Shown piece by piece: positions 56,468 to 64,000 of a DNA stretch of 64,000 nt; the stretch's first letter is position 1; each line of letters opens with the position of its first letter. The position numbers and the translations under genes were made by a program. The notes beneath the pieces are model-generated. The model was not told where the DNA came from, searched no databases, and saw only the letters and a list, made by a program, of their open reading frames with translations. Source of the DNA: Bradyrhizobium algeriense (GTDB lineage: Bacteria; Pseudomonadota; Alphaproteobacteria; Rhizobiales; Xanthobacteraceae); contig NZ_PYCN01000002.1 of NCBI RefSeq assembly GCF_003062295.1, positions 496,001-560,000 of the forward strand, given 5' to 3'.

Positions 56468-57694
56468 ATGACCGACCATTACGACGCCCTTGAAACGCGC
56501 GAGCCGGCCAAACGCGAGGCGGAGCTGTTTTCCCGGCTTCCGGACATCCTGCGCAAGGCGCTGGCGGCGCCGGCCTATGCCGGGCGGCTGAAGGGCATCC
56601 ATCCGGCCGGGGTAACCAGCCGCGCGGCGCTTGCTGAGTTACCAGTGTTGCGCAAGTCGGAACTCCCTGCCCTGCACAAGGCCGCGCCCCCCTTCGGCGG
56701 TTTCGTGGCCGGGCCGCTGGGATCGTTCGGACGCCTGTTCACCTCGCCCGGGCCGATCTTCGAGCCCGAGCCCGTTCACGCCGACCCCTGGCGCGGCGCG
56801 CGGGCGTTGTTTGCGGCCGGCTTCCGGCCCGGCGACGTCGTGCTCAACACCTTCAGCTATCATCTGACGCCCGGCGGCTTCATCTTCGACGCCTCGGCGC
56901 GGGCGCTGGGCTGCGCGGTGATTCCGGCCGGCCCCGGCAATACCGAGCAGCAGTTCGAGCTGATCGAGGCCTATCGGCCGGTCGGCTATAGCGGCACGCC
57001 GGATTTCCTCAAGATCCTGCTCGACGCCGCGGCCAGCGTCGGGCGCGACGTTTCCTCGATCAAGCGCGCGCTGGTATCCGGCGCGGCGTTTCCGAAATCA
57101 CTGCAGGACGAGGTGAAGTCGCGCGGCATCGACGCCTATCAGGCGTTCGGCACCGCCGACCTCGGCCTGGTCGCGTTCGAGACGCCGGCGCGCGAAGGCA
57201 TGATCGTCAACGAGGACCTGATCATGGAAATCGTGCGTCCCGGCACCGGTGACCCCGTTGCGCCCGGCGATGTCGGCGAGATCGTCGTTACTTCGCTCGA
57301 CCCGCAGCATCCCTGGATCCGTCTCGCGCTCGGGGACCTCACGGCGGCTCTGCCGGGCGCAAGCCCGTGCGGACGCACCAACATGCGCATCAAGGGCTGG
57401 ATGGGACGCGCCGACCAGACCACCAAGGTCAAGGGCATGTTCGTCCGCCCCGAGCAGATCGCCGAGATCGGCAAGCGCCATCCCGAACTCGGACGCTTGC
57501 GCCTCGTGGTGACGCGGTCCGGCGAGAGCGATCTGATGACGCTGAAAGCGGAAACGGCCTCACCCAGCGAAATCCTTCACAGCGAACTCGCCGCGAGCCT
57601 GCGCGCGGTGACGAAACTCGGCGGCAATGTCGAACTGGTAGGCCCCGGCGCGTTGCCGAATGACGGCAAGGTGATCGCGGACAAGCGTACCTAA
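56468..57694 (+). CDS. phenylacetate-CoA ligase-like AMP-dependent ligase (PaaK family)
   Basis: The 408-residue protein is of PaaK length and layout: early LPVLRKSELPALH, FNTFSYHLTPGG-like NTFSYHLTPGGFIFDASARA, YSGTPDFLKILLDAA, AFGTADLGLVAFE and GWMGRADQTTKVKGMFVRP near the C-terminus, including the hinge and lysine region. It activates an aromatic acid to a CoA thioester. It follows the Liv cluster on the same strand but with an antisense gene and a repeat between, so likely has its own promoter. Confidence 0.87.
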   Translation: MTDHYDALETREPAKREAELFSRLPDILRKALAAPAYAGRLKGIHPAGVTSRAALAELPVLRKSELPALHKAAPPFGGFVAGPLGSFGRLFTSPGPIFEPEPVHADPWRGARALFAAGFRPGDVVLNTFSYHLTPGGFIFDASARALGCAVIPAGPGNTEQQFELIEAYRPVGYSGTPDFLKILLDAAASVGRDVSSIKRALVSGAAFPKSLQDEVKSRGIDAYQAFGTADLGLVAFETPAREGMIVNEDLIMEIVRPGTGDPVAPGDVGEIVVTSLDPQHPWIRLALGDLTAALPGASPCGRTNMRIKGWMGRADQTTKVKGMFVRPEQIAEIGKRHPELGRLRLVVTRSGESDLMTLKAETASPSEILHSELAASLRAVTKLGGNVELVGPGALPNDGKVIADKRT

Positions 57695-58432
57695 CGGTGC
57701 AAGTGTGCCAAGAGGGAATTCGGTGTGCCGAAGGGGCGTGTCATACAGCGCTTCGCCACCTGTTCGGACTGTGATGAGAGTTGGCACGGCCGCCTCTCAG
57801 TGGCACACCTTGCTGTGGTTGGCCCACTTCGGCCAATCCCGATTTGCGGGATCTGCAATTATTCCGTGTAGATCATTCCACCAAACGCTTTTTGACAGGG
57901 CTGAAGCTTTCCGCATTTCTTTATGGCGGAAATCAAGTTTCTTATTGGGGGTATTACTTGTGCGTCCGATTCCTGAGTTGTCAATTTCACGCAGAATTGG
58001 TCTGAAAAATGTGGGCAGCCTCTGGGGAATTGCGCCCGATGCGCATCTAACGCTGCGATCAGACACTGGCAGATTCCAGCGCCCGTTCCGGCGCTGCTAA
58101 CGCCGGGCCGAACCTGCCGAAAAGTGAGGCGGGAATCCTACTCATCGTTCTAGCCGGGCTGTTTCTTGCTTGACTGGGAAAGCTATTGCCCGCTGCATTG
58201 ATTTTCTTTTCCTGATCTGAATCATTTTCCATCACTTTTTGGCGCGGCGCCGTGTGGTCTTCAGGAGAGAGAGAGAGTGATCCCACTGTGGATTGCGCGC
58301 GCAACCTGCGGGCCTCCATTTTTTTCTCATTACCTTTAGCTGGTTTCATTTTGCGCGGCTCGATTACATTCCAACCTCACGAGCAAAGCATCGGCGCCGG
58401 TTCGTCAATACGGGCGTCAGCCGGAGCTCGGT
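57695..58432. other. gene-free, lower-GC stretch
   Basis: About 740 bp show no supported gene. Frames of up to 131 codons exist (for example plus strand 57705-58100) but lack Shine-Dalgarno sites, recognisable motifs or coding composition. GC content falls by eye relative to the flanking operons. The stretch leads into a decayed ERF-like gene, so it is probably remnant accessory DNA. Confidence 0.5.
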
Positions 58433-59216
58433 ATGCGATCGGACCTATCGCTGGAGCCAGACACGGTCGCACGACAGGCTGCGCGACGTTTCGAGCCGAG
58501 TTCGTGGCAAGTTCATTTGACCATGCTCCTTGCCCATTCGTCCGGCGAGTGGATTTCCTCTGTCTGGCCGGTCTGTGCTAGCAAAGATACAGAAGCCCTC
58601 CACCGGATAGGGGCGGCTCTGACATACGCCCAGCGTTACGCCCTGTTTGCTCTGGTTGGTATCGCTGGAGAGGACGATCTCGATGCGCCAGACATCTTAC
58701 CCACCCCGCGGCCCGCCGAGCCCCGCACTGACACCGAGCCAAGCGCAAGCATGGGAGAGATCGGCTGCTCGACCACAGAGAATGACCCTCGTTTGGGCCA
58801 GAGATGGGCTCTCGCGAAAAAACGCTCTGCTGGAGGAAGACGCCCGCTTGATCGAGGTCGCCTACCAGCAAAGGCTCCTAGAAATTGCTTCTCCCTCAAC
58901 AGCATTTACGGACAGCAGTACACAGGTGAGAGTATCTGTCCGTAGCCCCGAGGAAGATTCAACCGCGGGTCTTGCTTTTCCCAAAGAGCCTGTCCGCAAG
59001 CGAAGCAAGGCGCACCTCTCGTTCGTGCGAGGTCAGCCGTGCCTCATTTGCAAACAAGTGTCCTCAGACCGGCATCACCTGAAGCTCGCGCAACCATCTG
59101 CAGGCTCGCGACATCTTCTTGGCTTTGAGGTCCTGCAAAATAGCGCGCAAAACCGGCGCTTGTCGCTGCTCCGCCAGATGAACAATCGGCGGCGGATAAG
59201 ATATTCGCTTGACTGA
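58433..59216 (+). pseudogene. frameshifted ERF-like single-strand annealing gene with C-terminal Cys/His motif
   Basis: One frame (roughly 58515-58710) reads LTMLLAHSSGEWISSVWPVC then ALTYAQRYALFALVGIAGED and DLDAPD, matching the core of rhizobial ERF-family proteins as I recall them. The match then continues in another frame (from about 58794) with KNALLEEDARLIEVAYQQRL and a CLICKQVSSDRHHLKLAQP Cys/His motif at 59040-59096, as in the C-terminal part of the same proteins. The expected sequence after that motif is lost. The frame change plus lost ends make it a pseudogene of phage-type recombination origin. Confidence 0.72.
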
Positions 59217-59239
59217 CGTGCAGGCCGGGCCGCGGCAGC

Positions 59240-59473
59240 TTACGGGGAACTACGCGATTTGATTGCTGCGGAGTCTTCAACACGCTTCCTTTGCCACGCA
59301 TCGTACTCCGGTGTCCCAGCTCGGGGCGGTACGTCCTTGGGCATTCCGCCCAGCCAGGTTGGCACGCTATCAGCCACAACCGCGCTAACGGCTGGTCGCG
59401 GGTCGGTGGCGCTGGCTGGCAGCATTGTGCAAGCAATGAAGGCCAGCGCATTCTGAGTAGCGCGTGATTTCAT
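59240..59473 (-). CDS. small putative exported protein, paralogue of the 40.5-kb lipoprotein
   Basis: The 77-residue protein starts MKSRATQNALAFIACTMLPA, a signal-like segment, followed by a mature part with WLGGMPKDVPPRAGTPEYDA. The core is clearly related to [20 protein letters not shown] in the 40481-40747 gene. Unlike that gene, its cysteine is not in a convincing lipobox. I use the ATG at 59473. It survives inside an otherwise decayed region, but may itself be degenerate. Function unknown. Confidence 0.55.
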   Translation of the reverse strand: MKSRATQNALAFIACTMLPASATDPRPAVSAVVADSVPTWLGGMPKDVPPRAGTPEYDAWQRKRVEDSAAIKSRSSP

Positions 59474-59770
59474 GGTAGCCAATAGACGCCCAAATCACGC
59501 CTAGAGCAAGGTCGAGATCGCCCCAGTTAGCCAGCGAGCGATGTCGCAGACACAATCGCCTTGAATTCACTCAGGGTTTAACCGGATAATTTGTCTCTAA
59601 GAATTCTGGCTTTTGCATTCGCCAGAAGGTTTAAATGTATCTGGTAGCGACTACCAGATCGAACATATCTCTTCCGTAAGAGGCCTCCCTAGTCTGCGTG
59701 CCATCCTTCTATCGTTCGTTTAGTTGGGCGTCGGGCCCATGTCACAGCGGCCGATAAGTGTAGGACCACT

Positions 59771-60184
59771 TTGGAGCGCGTCTTGGTCGACAAGAGACCC
59801 GCAGTTTTCTTTGATCGCGACGGCGTGTTAAAGGACACTGGCTATGTCTTCGAGCCAACCAGATTGACATGGATCGACGGCGCACGAGAGGCGGTGAAGG
59901 CCGTAAACAAAGCAGGCTATTTCGCCTTTGTAGTTACCAACCAACCTGGTGTGGCGAGGGGATTTTACGACGAGACGCATGTACAGATCCTTCATAAGCG
60001 GATGGCCGACGATCTGGCAAAGATTGGCGCTCATATAGATGCATTCGAGTACTGCCCATTCCATCCTGAGGCGATTGTCGAGCGGTACCGCCGCGCTAGT
60101 GACCGACGCAAACCTGGGGCCGGCATGATCAACGGTCTTCTGAAGGCTATCTATTTTCGGGTGAAAACCTTGAACGGTTCTTGA
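59771..60184 (+). pseudogene. gmhB: truncated HAD-IIIA phosphatase, GmhB-like
   Basis: The 137-codon frame starts with a TTG and shows HAD motif I in AVFFDRDGVLKDTGYVF, motif II VVTNQPGVARGFY, a YCPFHPEA zinc-loop fragment and the motif III lysine in RRKPGAGMI. After that the frame diverges; a +1 frame continues GENLERFLRP, suggesting a frameshift before motif IV, whose DxxxD metal site is absent. GmhB normally removes the C7 phosphate of heptose bisphosphate, a step between the two HldE activities. This copy is probably inactive. The 300 bp after it to kdsB show no gene. Confidence 0.72.
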
Positions 60185-60484
60185 GGCCGCTCCTACATTC
60201 GAAAGAATGTTGACATGCGATCGTGACCGACTCCACCTTCGGCAAATGCTTTCATTCTTGCTTCATCCCGCATAATCTAGGTCTCGACGAGTCCGATTGC
60301 CCACGCGGTTGCCTCGAACGATATCAGCGGTTGCGTCAGTGACGCCACGGTCCATGCCCCAGATAACGAACGTTAGCCCGCGGATTGAGATATCGGTTTG
60401 CCTGCGCCTGCCAGACCCGTATAAGCGCGCTGACTCTTGCCCAATCCCTATCCTTTCCGTGGCCTGTGGCCGGAGCCGAATCCG

Positions 60485-61225
60485 ATGACCGAAACCCGTA
60501 CCTTGGTGCTGATCCCCGCCCGCATGGCGGCCACGCGCCTACCCGGCAAGCCGCTGCTCGACATTGCAGGCGTGCCGATGATCGTCCACGTGCTGCGGCG
60601 GGCGAAAGCCGCACAAATAGGCTGCGTGGCGGTTGCCACCGACACGCCGGAGATCGCCACGGCAGTGAGATCCCACGGCGGCGAAGCCGTCATGACGCGA
60701 CCCGAGCACCCCTCCGGTTCGGATCGGATTTACGAGGCGCTGGCAACCCTCGATCCCGAGGGCAGATGCGAGCTCGTGGTCAATCTGCAGGGCGATTTTC
60801 CGACCATTTCGCCGGACAATATCCGCGCCGTGCTGCCGCCGCTGGCCGACCCCGCGGTTGATATCGCGACGCTGGCCGCCGAAATCCACACCGAGGAAGA
60901 GAGCGCCAATCCGAACGTGGTGAAGGCGGTCGGCTCGCCGATCGGCGCTCGGCGGTTGCGCGCGCTCTATTTCACCCGGGCCATGGCGCCCTGGGGGGAC
61001 GGGCCGCGCTACCATCACATCGGTCTTTATGCCTATCGCCGTGCGGCGCTGGAGCGCTTTGTGCGGCTGTCGCCCTCTCCGCTGGAGCGGCAGGAAAAAC
61101 TCGAACAGCTACGGGCGCTCGAGGCCGGCATGCGGATTGACGTCACCCTCGTCGACACCGTGCCGCGAGGCGTCGATACCCAGGCCGATCTTGAAGCCGC
61201 CCGCCAGATACTGGGAAAATCCTAA
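60485..61225 (+). CDS. kdsB: 3-deoxy-manno-octulosonate cytidylyltransferase
   Basis: The 246-residue enzyme shows [62 protein letters not shown] and [17 protein letters not shown], all KdsB hallmarks. It makes CMP-Kdo for the LPS inner core. The ATG at 60485 begins just before the nucleotide motif; a longer frame from 60437 is unlikely. It stands alone between remnants. Confidence 0.95.
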   Translation: MTETRTLVLIPARMAATRLPGKPLLDIAGVPMIVHVLRRAKAAQIGCVAVATDTPEIATAVRSHGGEAVMTRPEHPSGSDRIYEALATLDPEGRCELVVNLQGDFPTISPDNIRAVLPPLADPAVDIATLAAEIHTEEESANPNVVKAVGSPIGARRLRALYFTRAMAPWGDGPRYHHIGLYAYRRAALERFVRLSPSPLERQEKLEQLRALEAGMRIDVTLVDTVPRGVDTQADLEAARQILGKS

Positions 61226-62132
61226 TCCCCGAAGGGATGCAAGACATACCTCTCCTTCACACGACGACGTCCCCGCTTGTCTGCAAACAAACACTGTCAG
61301 ATCCGCGCCAAGTGAAGTTTGCTCAACCGAAATCTCCGCTCGAACCATCACTATCCTCACTGCGGTTCGGCCATTAAATGGGCGCACAGCAAATCTTGGG
61401 CGTCGCCGTTTACCTTGCCTCAGCGGCAGAGTTTGGCGCTCCGCTTTGGAAGAGTGCAGTGATCCAGCAGTGATCGCATCGCAATCGTTGTCCACCTGGG
61501 TCGCGCCATAATCATTTGGCTCGCACCGTTCCCCATTCTCATAACTTTGGCGCATTGGTCAGATACTCTGCCAACGGCATCACGCTTCGCGGATGTCTTC
61601 CAGAGCGTGTTGAGAGCTACCGCCCCGACTGGAAGCTGGAATAACTGTTTCCGCCGGAACATCTCTCCCGAGACAGAGGAGCCGACCACCTTGCCGAGTT
61701 CGAACACCAGTGGCTGCGGACCTTTTGCTATGGAGCCTCAGCTACAAGGATCGCATTCTCCACATCGGCTGCGGGCCGCGCTGGTTCTCACGCACCATTT
61801 TCATTGGTATCTAGACGCTACATAGTGCGCGGCGTTGAGAAGATTAAGCATAAGCAAGACTTCTCAGAAAAAATGCGGTCGACACGCTGGCGCGCGAACT
61901 GAAGCGTTGGCTGAGGCAGTTAAATCTCATGATGCGGAGATGGATAAGCTTCGCAAGGAATGCGGTCGAAATCAGAAGCTCAAGATCACACCATCGGAGA
62001 TGGGGTTGGCGCATTGCCGTGTTGGTTATCAGCACACTTCTTGTGCTTCTAAGCCCTTCTCACAATCTTGTATGCTTCGGGGCTTAACGACTTGAAACTC
62101 CACGTGCTGAAACTAAGAGGCGTTGGAATAGA
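61226..62132. other. decayed, lower-GC stretch with gene remnants
   Basis: About 900 bp lack a supported gene. From about 61601 to 61909 one plus-strand frame is open apart from a single TAA (61646-61654 region) and encodes RVESYRPDWKLE, then LFPPEHLSRDRGADHLAEFE, reading like an eroded protein I do not recognise. A 52-codon frame at 61929-62087 encodes a membrane-like tail (RIAVLVISTLLVLLSPSHN) with no Shine-Dalgarno. Composition is AT-richer than flanking DNA. Confidence 0.5.
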
Positions 62133-62864
62133 TTACTTTCGCTCGCAGATTAAAAGAATTGAGACTCCAAAAGGCATTCCAAGATGCGGCGCGAGCGACG
62201 TGTCGATATCAAATATTTTTGATAGAATCCAATTAATGGCCGGGTTGTTCACTTGGCCCTCATGCTGAACCGATGGCTTGAAGACATCGATCAGGCGGCG
62301 CGCCAGCCAGATCGGCACGAACAACAGATAGTTGAAATGATAATGTGTGATCGGTTTCAACCCGCTGCAGGAAACTGCATCCAGCAACGATGCTACTCTG
62401 TAGCGTCGTTTGTGGTTCGATACGCGGTCTTGCAGACCCCATAGCGACGGAAACGCAGGAACCGTGATCAGAACCTTGCCATCCGGGGTTAACACCCGGG
62501 ATATCTCACGCAGTCCAGCGCGGTCGTCGTCCAGGTGCTCAATGACATCCGTGGCCAAAACTAAATCGAAGCTTTCGTCATTGAAAGGCATCGCGCAGGC
62601 ATCGCCAAGATCGACTGGCCCCAATCCCTTGCTGGCGCAGAAGACGATTGCTTCTTCGCTCATGTCGAGGCCGGTCACACGGCGAAATCCCATGTCCCGC
62701 AAAAGCGCCAGATTGGTTCCCGTGCTGGTGCCGACATCGAGGACGGCATGGGAATTGTCAAATCCCATCCGCCGCAATTCCTTTTCGAACAGCCGACGCC
62801 GGCCAACGAACCACCAATGGGTCTCCTGAACAGCGGCTTCAATCGCATAACTTGCAATTTCCAT
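62133..62864 (-). CDS. class I SAM-dependent methyltransferase (Methyltransf_11 type)
   Basis: The 243-residue protein has motif I VLDVGTSTGTNLALLRDMGF near residue 42, motif II at GLDMSEEAI, and LVLATDVIEHLDDDRAGLRE at motif IV, followed by a hydrophobic patch (LLFVPIWLARRLID). Such enzymes methylate small molecules or glycans. The ATG at 62864 directly abuts the asparagine synthase TAG (TAGATG), with GGAGG inside the upstream coding end, so the two are co-translated. The target is unknown; the pairing suggests a glycan or secondary-metabolite tailoring locus beyond the window. Confidence 0.85.
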   Translation of the reverse strand: MEIASYAIEAAVQETHWWFVGRRRLFEKELRRMGFDNSHAVLDVGTSTGTNLALLRDMGFRRVTGLDMSEEAIVFCASKGLGPVDLGDACAMPFNDESFDLVLATDVIEHLDDDRAGLREISRVLTPDGKVLITVPAFPSLWGLQDRVSNHKRRYRVASLLDAVSCSGLKPITHYHFNYLLFVPIWLARRLIDVFKPSVQHEGQVNNPAINWILSKIFDIDTSLAPHLGMPFGVSILLICERK

Positions 62865-64000
62865 CTAGGCCTCCTGAAACACCAGTGGTTTCGCACCATC
62901 GGTTCCAATCACCCGTTGAAGACTTAACCAAGTCCATAGCAACAAGCGACGGTCCGCGACTCCCGAGGTGTGCTGTCGCCAAAGCTCTGCCACTGCCGGT
63001 AAATCGACGCCCGGCACTTCCGCAAGCGGAGGGAACGGCGCAATATCGCCCAGCCACTGTATCAAGGGGATACCAAACCCCTTCTTCGGCCTTTTGAGTA
63101 CGCTTTCCGGCACCACTCCCTCAAGAGCCTTTCTAAGAAGATATTTCCCCTGTCCTTTCCTGTATTTAAATCGATGCGGCACCCGCTGGCAAAAATCCAC
63201 GAGATCATTGTCGAGGAAAATCGATCGGGCCTCAAGCGAGACCATCATGCCAGCCCGGTCCGTTTTGGTCAGAATATCGTCCTGAAGATAGAGGGTGGTG
63301 AAGAACTCCAGCGTGCGATCGACGATGTTTCCGGTCCGGCTTCCTTCCCAGACTGTGATCGCTTCCTCGTAGAGGTCTTCAACCCTAAGCGGTTCCTCGA
63401 CGATACCCTTTAGGTCACGTGGTTCGAGGGCGGACATCCAGACCGGAACCCAGGCCGACGGCGGATACGAGACGCCTGCCAAGGCACGACGAAGCTTAAA
63501 ATCGAGGCTCATGTTACGCCCGCTGATCGGCAGGCAGTCGACCAGTCTGCGAACGCCGGAATGTAGGAACGGCGGCATCCAACGATCATAGGCTTGCGCT
63601 GGTCCAAGCGCCTTGAAAGGATCGTATCCGGCAAACAACTCGTCGCCCCCATCGCCTGTCAACGCGACGGTTACATGTTCCCGGGCGAATTTGCTCAGCA
63701 TGAAGGTGGGTAACAGCGAGGGATCACCAAGAGGTTCGTCCATTCGCGCCAAGATCTCGTTAACGGACATCGCAGCACTTTGAACGCCAAGTTGCCGCTC
63801 GCGGTGGTGGGAGCCGAACGCCGTCGCGACATCGCGAGCATACCCGGACTCGTCGAAACTCGGATCATCGAACCCAATCGTAAACGTCTCGATCGACGCC
63901 GCCGGCCGTTTCCTGCTCGCAAACGCCAGGCAAGCACTCGAGTCAATTCCGCCGGATAGAAAGACCCCTAACGGGACATCACTGATCAGCCGTCGAGACA
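62865..64000 (-). CDS. asnB: asparagine synthase (glutamine-hydrolysing) family protein, 5' end beyond window
   Basis: The 377 residues present are the synthetase half. The PP-loop LGVFLSGGIDSSACLAF lies near the window edge, followed by FDDPSFDESGYARDVA, ALTGDGGDELFAGYDPF, LTKTDRAGMMVSLEARSIFL and a C-terminal RPKKGFGIP. The N-terminal glutaminase domain must lie past 64000. AsnB-like enzymes make asparagine or amidate sugars and peptides in surface-glycan clusters. The frame stays open to the window end. It is immediately upstream of the methyltransferase. Confidence 0.9.
   Translation of the reverse strand, partial: SRRLISDVPLGVFLSGGIDSSACLAFASRKRPAASIETFTIGFDDPSFDESGYARDVATAFGSHHRERQLGVQSAAMSVNEILARMDEPLGDPSLLPTFMLSKFAREHVTVALTGDGGDELFAGYDPFKALGPAQAYDRWMPPFLHSGVRRLVDCLPISGRNMSLDFKLRRALAGVSYPPSAWVPVWMSALEPRDLKGIVEEPLRVEDLYEEAITVWEGSRTGNIVDRTLEFFTTLYLQDDILTKTDRAGMMVSLEARSIFLDNDLVDFCQRVPHRFKYRKGQGKYLLRKALEGVVPESVLKRPKKGFGIPLIQWLGDIAPFPPLAEVPGVDLPAVAELWRQHTSGVADRRLLLWTWLSLQRVIGTDGAKPLVFQEA

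Noticed and set aside
57705..58100. 131-codon plus-strand frame
   Set aside because: No Shine-Dalgarno, no domain, odd amino-acid mix, and it lies in decayed DNA.
59605..59659. Two small hairpins (TCTGGC/GCCAGA and ATCTGGTAG/CTACCAGAT)
   Set aside because: Short arms, no T-run, no associated gene end, so no terminator or operator is claimed.
61929..62087. 52-codon plus-strand frame with a membrane-like C-terminus
   Set aside because: No ribosome-binding site and it is embedded in an eroded region; noted under the gene-free stretch instead.

Overview
This window looks like chromosomal DNA of a high-GC alphaproteobacterium of the Bradyrhizobium/Rhodopseudomonas type. That placement rests on gene content and style: rhizobial LPS genes including an LpcC-like mannosyltransferase, an LpsL-like UDP-glucuronate epimerase, many Liv-type ABC transporters, and several families of palindromic intergenic repeats I associate with Bradyrhizobium. 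No species call can be made from the sequence alone. No rRNA, tRNA or CRISPR array was seen.

Region 1 (about 0.2-21.1 kb) is an envelope polysaccharide block. On the minus strand lie gnnA-like and gnnB-like genes (amino-sugar precursor of diamino-type lipid A) with murJ behind them, then manC and a UDP-glucuronate 4-epimerase. A plus-strand pair encodes a YbhN-like membrane protein and a WecA/WbpL-like O-antigen initiating transferase. A tightly coupled minus-strand run follows: hldD, hldE, an O-antigen ligase, a WbpM/CapD-type dehydratase and a WbuB-like glycosyltransferase. waaF, an lpcC-like gene, galE and an msbA-like flippase complete the set. Together they cover sugar-nucleotide supply, core assembly, O-antigen initiation and ligation, and lipid A export.

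Region 2 (21.1-33 kb) is mixed metabolism and accessory DNA: an FAH-family hydrolase, an EthD-like protein, an orphan type I secretion-like ABC exporter, a Baeyer-Villiger-type monooxygenase, the methionine-cycle genes ahcY and metK with an unusual HTH plus methyltransferase gene upstream, and an exported TPR/caspase-like protein.

Region 3 (33-48 kb) holds a complete liv operon (livK-livH-livM-livG-livF) that continues into a MetE-like methyltransferase and a flavin monooxygenase. It is followed by a small lipoprotein, purU, a hemD-like gene, an orphan tricarboxylate-type binding protein, gmd-fcl for GDP-L-fucose, and a Crp/Fnr regulator.

Region 4 (47.8-57.7 kb) is a second Liv-type transporter interleaved with two acyl/aryl-CoA ligases, suggesting uptake and CoA activation of an organic or aromatic acid. 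An AGE-family sugar epimerase lies antisense between its last two genes.

Region 5 (57.7-64 kb) is a decayed, lower-GC accessory stretch. It contains a frameshifted ERF-like recombination gene, a small paralogue of the lipoprotein at 40.5 kb, a truncated gmhB, an intact kdsB, and then a methyltransferase and an asparagine synthase that runs off the window, probably the edge of a further glycan or secondary-metabolite locus.

Start codons were moved from the longest open frame wherever a Shine-Dalgarno site, the family's usual N-terminus or the neighbouring gene argued for it. All functions are judged from sequence features by eye; no database search was run.
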